64,000 nt of DNA from Anastrepha obliqua (taxonomy: Eukaryota; Arthropoda; Insecta; Diptera; Tephritidae). Positions 1 through 10,376 of the stretch are shown piece by piece. The position numbers and the translations under genes were made by a program. The DNA is taken from contig NC_072897.1 in NCBI RefSeq assembly GCF_027943255.1, positions 25,420,044 to 25,484,043 on the forward strand, given 5' to 3'. Each line of letters starts with the position of its first letter. The stretch's first letter is position 1. Under the pieces are notes generated by a model. That model was not told where the DNA came from. It saw only the letters and a program-made list of their open reading frames with translations, and ran no database searches.

Positions 1-941
1 CGTTTTCCGATATCATCAAAAATGCTTAAACCATTCAAGTGTATAAAGAAAGCAACACCTACGCTTTATCATCGTTCATAAGAGAAGTGGAGTCAGTGAA
101 ATCCCTTATTGGAGAGCAGCCTACATTACAAGCATACATACATGAGCGAGTAGTTCTTAACAAAATACAGGGCGCCGCCTTGCATATAATACATACATTA
201 GGGACGTCGCCAACATGGGAGAATGTTAAACGAGCTTTGATAAAAACCTTCGGCGTAAGAGAACCCTACGATGAACTCTATAAATGTGCTCACATAATAA
301 TAAACAACGATATTGTAAGTTATTAATATATATGCAGCTTTTTCATATACAATTGAGCATGAACCTCTCCGTGTTGATAAGTTTATTTACGCATTTTTCG
401 AAATACTATTGATGCAAATAAAGCATCGGTCATTCTAAATTCTAAAGTAACAAATAGTCGAGACGCATTTCAGATATTAGAAGAGAACTACTTGGTTCGA
501 AATGCGAATAAAGCAAATTTAAGAGATTTTATACATTTTGATGTAAGTAAATGTAATGAATATTCGCAATATCCAAGTTCAATGGTACCATTATTTTCAG
601 CACCAACCCAATTTTGTAGTAAACCATTTCCTAATTCGCACCCTCGTAATAATAATAATAACTATGGTAACAATTCGCGTAGATTTTCGAACTATCATAA
701 TAATAATAATAATACTCATCCAACTTAATTTAAACCTTCTGAAATGAGAAACAATTTTAGTAAAAGAAATAATTTAGCACAAGCTTCTTCTGCTCAATAT
801 CATACTTACAATAACAATAATAATATGTCGACAATGGAAATCGATCATTTGCAAGCAGATGCACAGTGTGGTTGTTGTGTTCACAATACAGATGACAATG
901 TAAGTTTTTTTACAACAGCCTCAAAAAACCATTACAATTGA
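1..941 (+). pseudogene. gag: gag remnant, unit U1
   Basis: This is the capsid precursor of a Ty3/gypsy element. The visible N-terminal frame contains FIREVESVKS and TSPTWENVKRAL, and a second block contains RDAFQILEENYLVRNANKANLRDFIHF. An Asn-rich tail encoded by AAT/AAC runs follows (about 645-728), then a segment with CGCCVHNTDDN (744-941). No CCHC zinc knuckle is visible. The frame breaks after NNDIVSY near 326 and again near 728, so no full Gag can be made. The start codon lies outside the window. Assignment to a 297/17.6-like lineage rests on the tRNA-Ser type primer site and RT similarity and is moderate. Confidence 0.75.
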
Positions 942-1918
942 TTGAACTAACTATTGATAGTGAAAAACTTTTAGCGCTAATAGACACCGGTGCAACTACG
1001 TCGCTACTCGATATAAATAAATTACTAAAATATAAAAGATTACCCCTGATACAAAATATCTCTTTAACATCATTAAATAATATGTAGTACGTTTATAACA
1101 CAAGAAATAATTACAAATGTTCCTATAGAATTTAATGAAGATTCCACTTGGAAATTAGTAGACTTTAAAGGTAAACATTTTAATGCAATCATAGGACAGA
1201 ATATATTGACGGGAATGCGTAGTGTTATAGACATGCACAACAAAACCATTACCTTAAATGGTCACAAAATTAACTTTTACCAGCCAAATCCCTTTATTTT
1301 TAGCCAAATACATACTCTAGAGAAAATTAATATTGATAAGCAAGTTCGTGATAGCTTATTCCTTGGCTTATATTTGCAAGAAAAAAAAAACATTTGGGGA
1401 AAATCCTTGAATGCTATCAGGACCTTATTCATGTTGAAGGACAAAACCTAACTAGCACTAACATAATAGAACATGAAATTAAAACTACGACAGATAAACC
1501 GGTGTATTCGAAAATATACCGCTATCCGCAAATACACGAACAGGAAATATGTAGGCAAATTGAGGACATGCTTAAGCAAAGGATAAATCAGGAAAGCAGT
1601 TCACCCTATAATAGCCCTAAGAAGCTAGACAGTTCCGGCGGAAAAAAGTGGAGAATTGTGGTCGATTATCGAGCCTTAAATAACGTTACACTTGACGACA
1701 AGTTTCCCATACCGAATATAGAAAATATATTGGATAAATTAGGTCGGGCACAGTATTTTACAACGATCGATTTGGCAAAAGTGTTTCAGCAAATTCTTGT
1801 TAAACAAGATGACCGGTTGAAAACTGCCTTTTCCACCCCGTATGGACAGTATGCTATGCAAGTAGAACTCTTAATGTACACGAAAGGAATTATTCGGCAA
1901 CAGAACGAGAACTACTAG
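932..1918 (+). pseudogene. pol: pol N-terminal part: protease and truncated RT, unit U1
   Basis: The aspartic protease is recognisable by LLALIDTGATTSLLD near 985 and its C-terminal flap region NAIIGQNILTGM near 1190. A stop at about 1085 and frame changes near 1390 break it. RT begins with VYSKIYRYPQIHEQEI, then WRIVVDYRALNNVTLDDKFP and the motif A strand YFTTIDLAKVFQQI, and FSTPYGQYAM. It then jumps at about 1869 straight to the RNase H sequence LNVHERNYSATEREL in another frame. Motif B, the YxDD catalytic motif C, the thumb and the N-terminal RNase H aspartate are all missing. A 15-bp loss also removes PLWVV after NSP. The enzyme cannot be functional. Confidence 0.87.
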
Positions 1919-3357
1919 CTATAGTTTGGGCTACAAGCTATTTTAGGCCATATTTGTACGATACAAAATTTGAAATTTTGTCCGACCACCAGCCTTTGAA
2001 ATGGTTGTTCGTTAAATCGCAAGGAAAAATGAGTCCAAGGCTGCATCGTTGGCTGATCAAGCTAAGCGAATTTAATATAAACGTCAACTATATTAAGGGC
2101 AAAGAAAATCTTGTGGCGGACTTTCTTAGTAGAATTAATGCAAACACTAATGAAATCAATATGTTAAATACTTCTACAAGTTCCCTTTATAAAAATAAAA
2201 CTGACGATTTGGATACCATCCACTCACAAATGGAAGATTTACATGACCACATTCTCATTCTAGAAACTGTGGTGAATATATTCAAAACTCAGATTCTTTT
2301 GGTAGAAAATAAGCCAAAAGATTTGGAAATGAAACACAAAAACAAAAAGATTTATGTAAGTTTGTTTGACTTAGAAAATAATTTAGAATCAATTTTGAAA
2401 AAATATATAGTTAGCGAAAAAATAGGCATATATACTGAGCTAGATGACAAAAAGTACAGCGTTTTACAGAACAAGATAATAGAATTATTTACAGGATTTA
2501 AAAACATTAAATTTGTCCGCTGCTCATACCATGCAAAGGATATAGATACAGAAGAAGAAGCATATGAACATATTCATAATTATCATAAATATGAAACTGG
2601 GCATACAGGCATTAATGAAAATTTTCTAGGTCTAAATAAATTAATTTATTTTCCCAATTTGAAGCTTTTAATACATAAATATATACAATAAATATCTGTT
2701 CTACATGCAATAAATCAAAGTTTGATCGTAACCCAGTTAAAGCTAAATTCCATTTATCTGAAACTCCTTCAGATATAAAGTAAATAATATGTACATATGG
2801 ATGTCTACACGAATTCGAAATCCAACTTCTTGACGTTCATTGATCGGTTTTCCAAATTTTCTGCTGCTTATTATTTAGAAGACAGAAACAGCCAAACCGT
2901 CATTGAAAAAATAAGGCTTTACAAATCCCAAAAAGGGCATTTTCAGAAACTCATTTGTGACAATGAATTCAAAAGTGTAAATATAAAGAAATACTTGAAA
3001 ACTGAAAATATTATCCTTCATCTTACAAAAGCCAATATCCCCACTGGCAATGCTGATATTGAGCGTTTGCACAATACAATTTCCGAAAAAATAAGAGTAC
3101 TTACTAGTGAGGAGAAGACATTAAGTATAAAAGATAAAATAAGTAAAGTTATAGAGTATTATAATAATACTTACCACTCTGTAACAAAAGAAAAGCCAAT
3201 AAACATTGAATTTGGAAATTGTGACAAAGGAAAAATATATGAATGCATACTAGCATCGAAGCAAAAGTATATTAATAAAATAAATAAATGTAGGGAAAAT
3301 TATGTTGAACAAAGAACTGATGGTTATATTAAGAATTACAAAGCTCTGCGACATTAA
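1871..3357 (+). pseudogene. pol: pol C-terminal part: RNase H remnant and integrase, unit U1
   Basis: The RNase H C-terminal half reads LLAIVWATSYFRPYLYD, then ILSDHQPLKWLF and NYIKGKENLVADFLSR. A linker follows, then the integrase HHCC zinc region (HNYHKYETGHTG to a CSTCNKSKFDRNP-type block). An extra TAA here ends the frame at 2691. The integrase catalytic core starts at 2797 in a new frame: MDVYTNSKSNFLTFIDRFSKF, ICDNEFKS and NADIERLHNT supply the D, D and E positions. The core frame stays open to 3357, but it is separated from the zinc region by stops and a frame change. There is no env gene downstream. Confidence 0.86.
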
Positions 3358-3606
3358 GAGCAACCTAAGCACAAAAGCTCCAAGCTCGAAAACATTTATA
3401 GCTCAAATATCAAAAGAAAATTAAAATATGATAAAAATGTTGAAATTAAGGTTTAAATGTAACTATTTTTAATATAGTTTAAATTTAATTATTTATTTAT
3501 AAACTATTGTTGATTTATTATTACATATGGAAATATATTAAATCTCGACAACTGAATTAGTAAAAATAGAATAAACCCTATTTTAAAACCACTTATATAT
3601 TATATA

Positions 3607-4503
3607 GGGTGATTTTTTAAAAGCTAAAGGAAAGTTAAAAAAAACACACGTAAAATTTAAAAAAATGCATGAAATGTTTATTCAAATCGTTAGTACAGTC
3701 CATATAATTTAATGTTTGAAGATTATTTCATGCAAATATTGACCGCGACTGCGCGTCAAATGGTCCATCCGCTTAGTCCAATTTTGGCATACTCTTTCCA
3801 ATGTTTTGGCCGAATTGAAGCAGGCTTGTCTGAATAGACATGAGCTTTAACATAGCCCCACAAAAAATAATCTAAAGGCGTTATATCGCACGATCTGGGG
3901 GGCCAATTGACAGGTCCCGAACGTGAAATAAAATGTTCACCGAACTCGCCTCTCAACAAGTCCATTGTTGTGCGTGCTGTGTGGCATGTGGCACCGTCTT
4001 GCAGAAACCACATGTCATGCAAGTAAAGCTCTTGCATTTTGGGCAAAAAAAAGTTGGACATCATTTCTCGGTAGCACTCACCATTCACAGTCACGTTACG
4101 ATTCGCAGCATCTTTGAAGAAGTACGGTCCAATGATACCTCCATCCCATAAACCGCACCAAAATGTGACCTTTTCTGGATACATTGGTAGCTCTTGCAAT
4201 TCTTCTGGCTGATCTTCACTCGACAATCGACAATTCTGCTTATTTACGTACCCATTGATCCAAAAATGAGCTTCGCTGCTGAACACAATTTTTCGATAAA
4301 AAAGTGGATCTTAAGCTTTCTCAACAGAACGCGCATTTTTATAATAAAATTCAATGATTTGCAAGCGTTGTTCGTTTGTAAGACGATTCATGGTTAAGTT
4401 ATAGACCAAACTGAAGATGTTTAACAGTGAAACAAAACACGAAACGTGCGTCAGCTGTTTAAACAAACTGATAAACTAAAAGATAATAGCTAAAAAATCA
4501 CCA
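3607..4503 (-). mobile_element. Internally deleted DD41D (rosa-type) Tc1/mariner element nested in the LTR
   Basis: The element ends show imperfect inverted repeats: GGGTGATTTTTTAAAAGCTA on the left and, reversed, TGGTGATTTTTTAGCTATTA on the right. Between them lies a transposase relic on the minus strand. The same element sits at the same place in every LTR of the array, so it was inserted before amplification. AT-rich flanks prevent certain identification of the TA target duplication. Confidence 0.75.
3709..4391 (-). pseudogene. DD41D transposase relic, U1 copy
   Basis: This is the DDE transposase of the Tc1/mariner superfamily. It starts MNRLTNEQRLQIIEFYYKNA and then jumps directly to DPLFYRKIVFSSEAHF, so most of the N-terminal DNA-binding half is gone. 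The second aspartate sits in LQDGATCHTA and the third in CDITPLDYFLWG; 41 residues separate them, which defines DD41D. The first catalytic position, expected as Asp in FSDEAHF, is Ser. This copy also has a 43-bp deletion after the third motif that shifts the frame to an early stop at 3756. It is non-functional as a transposase. Confidence 0.85.
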
Positions 4504-4690
4504 TTTACTACTGGTATATACCTTATATGTAGCTTCACTTTTCTATATTCCACTTGTTTCAATATAATAATTAATTTTTAATACGGTAATATTCAACTTT
4601 CAAATAACCTTTAAGAAAAACTCTCTCTTAACTTCTAACATATATTCCTCATTATCATACTTTCACTCTAAGTTTGACTTCGTAAACGGC

Positions 4691-4836
4691 AAGTTGTGTA
4701 TCTCTTACATATATATAAATAAAGTTACATAAAATAAATGATAAATATTGTGTTATCATTACTAAGTTGTATATCTCTCACATAAATATAAATAAAGTTA
4801 CATAAAATAAATGATAAATATTGTGTTATCATTACT
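4691..4836 (+). repeat. 73-bp tandem duplication at the 3' end of the LTR
   Basis: Two adjacent 73-bp copies (4691-4763 and 4764-4836) each begin AAGTTGT and end in TTATCATTACT. Both contain ATATAAATAAA-like sequence that could serve as TATA or polyadenylation signal. The second copy ends exactly at the primer binding site. The arrangement recurs before each primer site in the array. Confidence 0.85.
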
Positions 4837-4846
4837 GGCGCAGTCT
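4836..4846 (+). promoter_or_regulatory. Primer binding site, tRNA-Ser type (U2)
   Basis: TGGCGCAGTC follows the LTR end. It complements the 3' end (CCA plus acceptor stem) of insect tRNA-Ser, the primer type I recall for 297/17.6-like elements. The following bases TACGG no longer match well. The same site occurs at 6995, 10028, 18504, 23704, 35550, 40785, 45961 and 51151. Confidence 0.65.
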
Positions 4847-5099
4847 ACGGCAAACCAACGCATACCGCTTAGCAAAAGCTAATAAGAAAAACTAAAATAG
4901 AATTAAATAAAAAAAAAGCAAAACGGGCAACTGAAATTCATTCATATATGTGCCTATAATTGTGCATAAAATAATATAAAATTTAACCAAAAAATTAATT
5001 AATGCAAATTTGTGAAAAAAAGATAACTGTAACGCTTACTCTCGCAAGAACAGCAATAAACACATAAAGTGAAATCTGAATGAAGAGATTGACAGAGAA

Positions 5100-5527
5100 A
5101 AAAAGGGCATTTTCAGAAACTCATTTGTGACAATGAATTCAAAAGTGTAAATATAAAGAAATACTTGAAAACTGAAAATATTATCCTTCATCTTACAAAA
5201 GCCAATATCCCCACTGGCAATGCTGATATTGAGCGTTTGCACAATACAATTTCCGAAAAAATAAGAGTACTTACTAGTGAGGAGAAGACATTAAGTATAA
5301 AAGATAAAATAAGTAAAGTTATAGAGTATTATAATAATACTTACCACTCTGTAACAAAAGAAAAGCCAATAAACATTGAATTTGGAAATTGTGACAAAGG
5401 AAAAATATATGAATGCATAATAGCATCGAAGCAAAAGTATATTAATAAAATAAATAAATATAGGGAAAATTATGTTGAACAAAGAACTGATGGTTATATT
5501 AAGAATTACAAAGCTCTGCGACATTAA
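5100..5527 (+). pseudogene. pol: Integrase C-terminal fragment, unit U2
   Basis: The fragment starts within the core at KGHFQKLICDNEF, keeps the second Asp (ICDNEF) and Glu (ADIERLH), and runs open to 5527. The first Asp and the zinc domain are deleted. There is no natural start codon for the fragment. Confidence 0.8.
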
Positions 5528-5718
5528 GAGCAACCTAAGCCCAAAAGCTCCAAGCTCGAAAACATTTATAGCTCAAATATCAAAAGAAAATTAAAATATG
5601 ATAAAAATGTTGAAATTAAGGTTTAAATGTAACTATTTTTAGTTTAAATTTAATTATTTAATTATAAACTATTGTTGATTTATTATTACATATGGAAATA
5701 AATCTCGACAACTGAATT

Positions 5719-6995
5719 AGTAAAAATAGAATAAACCCTATTTTAAAACCACTTATATATTATATAGGGTGATTTTTTAAAAGCTAAAGGAAAGTTAAAA
5801 AAAACACACGTAAAATTCAAAAAATGCATGAAATGTTTATTCAAATCGTTAGTACAGTCCATAGAATTTAATGTTTGAAGATTATTTCATGCAAATGTTG
5901 ACCGCGACTGGGCGTCAAATGGTCCATCCGCTTAGTCCAATTTTGGCATATTCTTTCCAATGTTTCGGCCGAATTGAAGCAGGCTTGTCTGAATAGACAT
6001 GAGCTTTAACATAGCCCCACAAAAAATAATCTAAAGGCGTTATATCGCACGATCTGGGGGGCCAATTGACAGGTCCCGAACGTGAAATAAAATGTTCACC
6101 GAACTCGCCTCTCAACAAGTCCATTGTTGTGCGTGCTGTGTGGCATGTGGCACCGTCTTGCAGAAACCACATGTCATGCAAGTCAAGCCCTTGCATTTTG
6201 GGCAAAAAAAAGTTGGACATCATTTCTCGGTAGCACTCACCATTCACAGTCACGTTACGATTCGCAGCATCTTTGAAGAAGTACGGTCCAATGATACCTC
6301 CATCCCATAAACCGCACCAAAATGTGACCTTTTCTGGATACATTGGTAGCTCTTGCAATTCTTCTGGCTGATCTTCACTCGACAATCGACAATTCTGCTT
6401 ATTTACGTACCCATTGATCCAAAAATGAGCTTCGCTGCTGAACACAATTTTTCGATAAAAAAGTGGATCTTAAGCTTTCTCAACAGAACGCGCATTTTTA
6501 TAATAAAATTCAATGATTTGCAAGCGTTGTTCGTTTGTAAGACGATTCATGGTTAAGTTATAGACCAAACTGAAGATGTTTAACAGTGAAACAAAACACG
6601 AAACGTGCGTCAGCTGTTTAAACAAAAAGATAAACTAAAAGATAATAGCTAAAAAATAACCATTTACTACTGGTATATACCTTATATGTAGCTTCACTTT
6701 TCTATATTCCACTTGTTTCAATATAATAATTAATTTTTAATACGGTAATATTCAACTTTCAAATAACCTTTAAGAAAAACTCTCTCTTAACTTCTAACAT
6801 ATATTCCTCATTATCATACTTTCACTCTAAGTTTGACTTCGTAAACGGCAAGTTGTGTATCTCTTACATATATATAAATAAATTTACATAAAATAAATGA
6901 TAAATATTGTGTTATCATTACTAAGTTGTATATCTCTCACATAAATATAAATAAAGTTACATAAAATAAATGATAAATATTGTGTTATCATTACT
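5719..6995 (+). repeat. Candidate LTR, U2/U3 boundary
   Basis: It has the same AGTAA...TTACT ends as the U1 LTR. The nested DD41D element spans about 5767-6662; one TIR base is changed (AATAACC instead of AATCACC). The 73-bp duplication precedes the primer site at 6995. Confidence 0.55.
5868..6550 (-). pseudogene. DD41D transposase relic, U2 copy
   Basis: It shows the same N-terminal deletion, Ser at the first catalytic position and 43-bp frameshifting deletion as the U1 copy. The frame ends early at 5915. It reads MQGLDLHDM where U1 has MQELYLHDM. Confidence 0.83.
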
Positions 6996-7105
6996 GGCGC
7001 AGTCTACGGCAAACCAACGCATACCGCTTAGCAAAAGCTAATAAGAAAAACTAAAATAGAATTAAATAAAAAAAAAGCAAAACGGGCAACTGAAATTCAT
7101 TCATA

Positions 7106-7988
7106 TATGTGCCTAAAGCAGCGTCTTTCAAGCAGAGGTCTTCGCGATCCTGCAGGCATGCAAAATGCTTCGGGATCGCTGTTGGGAGGGAGACATAAAA
7201 ATTTTTTCCGATAGCCAAGCTGCAATCAAGGCACTGTCGTCGCCGCATTGCAGCTCTCTTCTCGTAAACTCCTGTAAGGAGGAACTTAAACGCCTCGAGC
7301 GGGCAGGAGACATTTCCCTCATCTGGGTTCCTGGGCACAGGAATATAGAGGGAAATGAAATTGCCGATGAGCTTGCCAGGAAGGGGGCGGCAGAACCGAG
7401 TCCAGCTGCCCTCTTCTCAGACATCGGTATCCCCTTGGCCGTCGTTAAAGGGAAACTACACAACTTCTTTCTAAGAAAGGCGCAAGACAGATGGAAGTCT
7501 GTCTCATCGTGTGCCATTTCAAAAGCACTATGGCCTCAATACGACCTAAACAGAACGCTTAAGGTGATGGGAACCCCCCGCCATTCAATTTCCAAACTCA
7601 TCGCGGTGATCACTGGCCACTGGGTGATCGGCACTCACGCGGAGAAGCTTGGAATTCCGTACAACCCCCTTTGCAGAAGCTGTGGGGATCCTACAGAGAA
7701 AGAGACTGTGGTACACTTTCTCTGCAGATGTCCGGCTTTGGCGGCTAGGCGCTTGAGATTCCTCAGCGTTCCCTTTGGGGATGACTTGACGAAATTCTCC
7801 AGCCTAGATCCCTTTTCTCTCCTCCGCTACATCAACAGCACTGGATGGCTGTAGACGGTCTTATCTCCTCCCTTAATCCTTTCACAGGTAGTGGTCCACT
7901 CTATGGTATCAAAACGGCACGTAAGTGCTACTTGTAGCGTACCTGGGGTACTCTTGCCATCTTACCTACCTACCTACCTATGTGCCTA
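7106..7988 (+). mobile_element. 5'-truncated LOA-like non-LTR retrotransposon with 10-bp target duplication
   Basis: The target duplication TATGTGCCTA lies at 7106-7115 and 7979-7988. The inserted 863 bp (7116-7978) end in a TACC tetranucleotide tail at 7962-7978. The empty site is visible in U2 and other units. The insert is far more GC-rich than its surroundings. It begins inside an RNase H domain, as expected for incomplete target-primed reverse transcription. Confidence 0.9.
7117..7854 (+). pseudogene. LINE ORF2 C-terminus: RNase H and Cys/His domain
   Basis: The frame is open from the truncation point to 7854. It begins SVFQAEVFAI, which carries the RNase H glutamate. SDSQAAIKAL (second Asp) and WVPGHRNIEGNEIADELA (last Asp) follow. 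A C-terminal Cys/His cluster reads CRSCGDPTEKETVVHFLCRC. The first RNase H aspartate (TDGS block), RT and endonuclease are absent. It resembles the C-terminus of the LINE at 26-31 kb but differs substantially, so it is another family of the same broad LOA-like group. There is no start codon of its own. Confidence 0.85.
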
Positions 7989-8131
7989 TAATTGTGCATA
8001 AAATAATATAAAATTTAACCAAAAAATTAATTAATGCAAATTTGTGAAAAAAAGATAACTGTAACGCTTACTCTCGCAAGAACAGCAATAAACACATAAA
8101 GTGAAATCTGAATGAAGAGATTGACAGAGAA

Positions 8132-8559
8132 AAAAAGGGCATTTTCAGAAACTCATTTGTGACAATGAATTCAAAAGTGTAAATATAAAGAAATACTTGA
8201 AAACTGAAAATATTATCCTTCATCTTACAAAAGCCAATATCCCCACTGGCAATGCTGATATTGAGCGTTTGCACAATACAATTTCCGAAAAAATAAGAGT
8301 ACTTACTAGTGAGGAGAAGACATTAAGTATAAAAGATAAAATAAGGAAAGTTATAGAGTATTATAATAATACTTACCACTCTGTAACAAAAGAAAAGCCA
8401 ATAAACATTGAATTTGGAAATTGTGACAAAGGAAAAATATATGAATGCATACTAGCATCGAAGCAAAAGTATATTAATAAAATAAATAAATGTAGGGAAA
8501 ATTATGTTGAACAAAGAACTGATGGTTATATTAAGAATTACAAAGCTCTGCGACATTAA
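8132..8559 (+). pseudogene. pol: Integrase C-terminal fragment, unit U3
   Basis: The content matches the U2 fragment, with KIRKVIEYY in place of KISKVIEYY. It is open to 8559, with the catalytic Asp in ICDNEF and Glu in ADIERLH but no first Asp. Confidence 0.8.
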
Positions 8560-8750
8560 GAGCAACCTAAGCACAAAAGCTCCAAGCTCGAAAACATTTA
8601 TAGCTCAAATATCAAAAGAAAATTAAAATATGATAAAAATGTTGAAATTAAGGTTTAAATGCAACTATTTTTAGTTTAAATTTAATTATTTAATTATAAA
8701 CTATTGTTGATTTATTATTACATATGGAAATAAATCTGGACAACTGAATT

Positions 8751-10028
8751 AGTAAAAATAGAATAAACCCTATTTTAAAACCACTTATATATTATATAGG
8801 GCGATTTTTTAAAAGCTAAAGGAAAGTTAAAAAAAACACACGTAAAATTCAAAAAAATGCATGAAATGTTTATTCAAATCGTTAGTACAGTCCATATAAT
8901 TTAATGTTTGAAGATTATTTCATGCAAATGTTGACCGCGACTGGGCGTCAAATGGTCCATCCGCTTAGTCCAATTTTGGCATACTATTTCCAATGTTTCG
9001 GCCGAATTGAAGCAGGCTTGTCTGAATAGACATGAGATTTAACATAGCCCCACAAAAAATAATCTAAAGGCGTTATATCGCACGATCTGGGGGGCCAATT
9101 GACAGGTCCCGAACGTGAAATAAAATGTTCACCGAACTCGCCTCTCAACAAGTCCATTGTTGTGCGTGCTGTGTGGCATGTGGCACCGTCTTGCAGAAAC
9201 CACATGTCATGCAAGTCAAGCCCATGCATTTTGGGCAAAAAAAAGTTGGACATCATTTCTCGGTAGCACTCACCATTCACAGTCACGTTACGATTCGCAG
9301 CATCTTTGAAGAAGTACGGTCCAATGATACCTCCATCCCATAAACCGCACCAAAATGTGACCTTTTCTGGATACATTGGTAGCTCTTGCAATTCTTCTGG
9401 CTGATCTTCACTCGACAATCGACAATTCTGCTTATTTACGTACCCATTGATCCAAAAATGAGCTTCGCTGCTGAACACAATTTTTCGATAAAAAAGTGGA
9501 TCTTAAGCTTTCTCAACAGAACGCGCATTTTTATAATAAAATTCAATGATTTGCAAGCGTTGTTCGTTTGTAAGACGATTCATGGTTAAGTTATAGACCA
9601 AACTGAAGATGTTTAACAGTGAAACAAAACACGAAACGTGCGTCAGCTGTTTAAACAAACAGATAAACTAAAAGATAATAGCTAAAAAATCACCATTTAC
9701 TACTGGTATATACCTTATATGTAGCTTCACTTTTCTATATTCCACTTGTTTCAATATAATAATTAATTTTTAATACGGTAATATTCAACTTTCAAATAAC
9801 CTTTAAGAAAAACTCTCTCTTAACTTCTAACATATATTCCTCATTATCATACTTTCACTCTAAGTTTGACTTCGTAAACGGCAAGTTGTGTATCTCTTAC
9901 ATATATATAAATAAATTTACATAAAATAAATGATAAATATTGTGTTATCATTACTAAGTTGTATATCTCTCACATAAATATAAATAAAGTTACATAAAAT
10001 AAATGATAAATATTGTGTTATCATTACT
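8751..10028 (+). repeat. Candidate LTR, U3/U4 boundary
   Basis: AGTAA...TTACT ends; nested DD41D element at about 8799-9694 (left TIR has GGGCGATT instead of GGGTGATT); 73-bp duplication adjacent to the primer site at 10028. Confidence 0.55.
8901..9583 (-). pseudogene. DD41D transposase relic, U3 copy
   Basis: It carries the same 43-bp deletion class as U1 and U2. An additional in-frame stop at 8984-8986 shortens the frame further. It reads MHGLDLHDM. Confidence 0.82.
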
Positions 10029-10376
10029 GGCGCAGTCTACGGCAAACCAACGCATACCGCTTAGCAAAAGCTAATAAGAAAAACTAAAATAGAATTAAAT
10101 AAAAAAAAAGCAAAACGGGCAACTGAAATTCATTCATATATGTGCCTATAATTGTGCATAAAATAATATAAAATTTAACCAAAAAATTAATTAATGCAAA
10201 TTTGTGAAAAAAAGATAACTGTAACGCTTACTCTCGCAAGAACAGCAATAAACACATAAAGTGAAATCTGAATGAAGAGATTGACAGAGAAAAAAATGTT
10301 AATATATGTAACAAAACATTAACAGCGAAAGTACAAGACAATTGAACAAGTGTTGAAATTGAGTAACAGCATAATC

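Larger units (their letters stand above)
1..4835 (+). mobile_element. Array unit U1 (5' end outside window)
   Basis: The window opens inside gag, roughly 370 bases after the expected primer binding site. The unit then shows gag, protease, truncated RT, RNase H, integrase and an LTR carrying a DD41D transposon. U1 shares with U4 a 15-bp in-frame loss in RT that removes PLWVV. It shares with U2 and U3 a 43-bp loss in the DD41D transposase. No env frame is present. Confidence 0.88.
3559..4836 (+). repeat. Candidate LTR of the gypsy unit (U1/U2 boundary), with nested DD41D element
   Basis: The boundaries are inferred from the short inverted ends AGTAA (3559) and TTACT (ending 4836), the usual AGT...ACT style of this lineage, with the primer binding site starting at the last T. 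Removing the nested transposon (about 3607-4503) leaves roughly 380 bp, a sensible LTR size. TATA-like and AATAAA stretches lie near the right end inside a 73-bp direct repeat. No clear polypurine tract precedes 3559, so the left edge is the weaker one. Confidence 0.55.
4836..6994 (+). mobile_element. Array unit U2, deletion form (about 2.2 kb)
   Basis: The leader is followed at about 5100 directly by the integrase core, which removes gag, protease, RT and RNase H (about 3.0 kb relative to U4). The breakpoint lies in a run of A residues present on both sides (GACAGAGAAAAA joined to AAGGGCATTTTC). The LTR and DD41D relic are retained. Confidence 0.88.
6995..10027 (+). mobile_element. Array unit U3, deletion form with LINE insertion
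   Basis: U3 has the same leader-to-integrase deletion joint as U2 (near 8133), so one duplicated the other. After U2 and U3 separated, a LINE fragment entered the U3 leader at 7116. Without it and its target duplication, U3 is about 2.16 kb, like U2. Confidence 0.88.

Noticed and set aside
640..728. AAT/AAC runs as an independent microsatellite
   Set aside because: They encode the Asn-rich Gag tail and recur once per unit, so they are part of the element.
3756..4286. Novel C-terminus RPKHWKEYAKIGLSGWTI as a new protein fusion in U1 and U2
   Set aside because: It results from the 43-bp deletion shifting the DD41D frame, and U5-U9 show the original C-terminus.
3933..4397. Recurring small plus-strand ORFs (MFTELASQQVHCC and MQFFWLIFTRQS types) in every LTR
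   Set aside because: They are antisense to the DD41D transposase. Their conservation follows from unit duplication, not from selection that I can see.
5036..5242. Recurring minus-strand ORF with MQTLNISIASGD, opposite integrase
   Set aside because: It is an antisense shadow of the integrase core and is present only because the units are copies.
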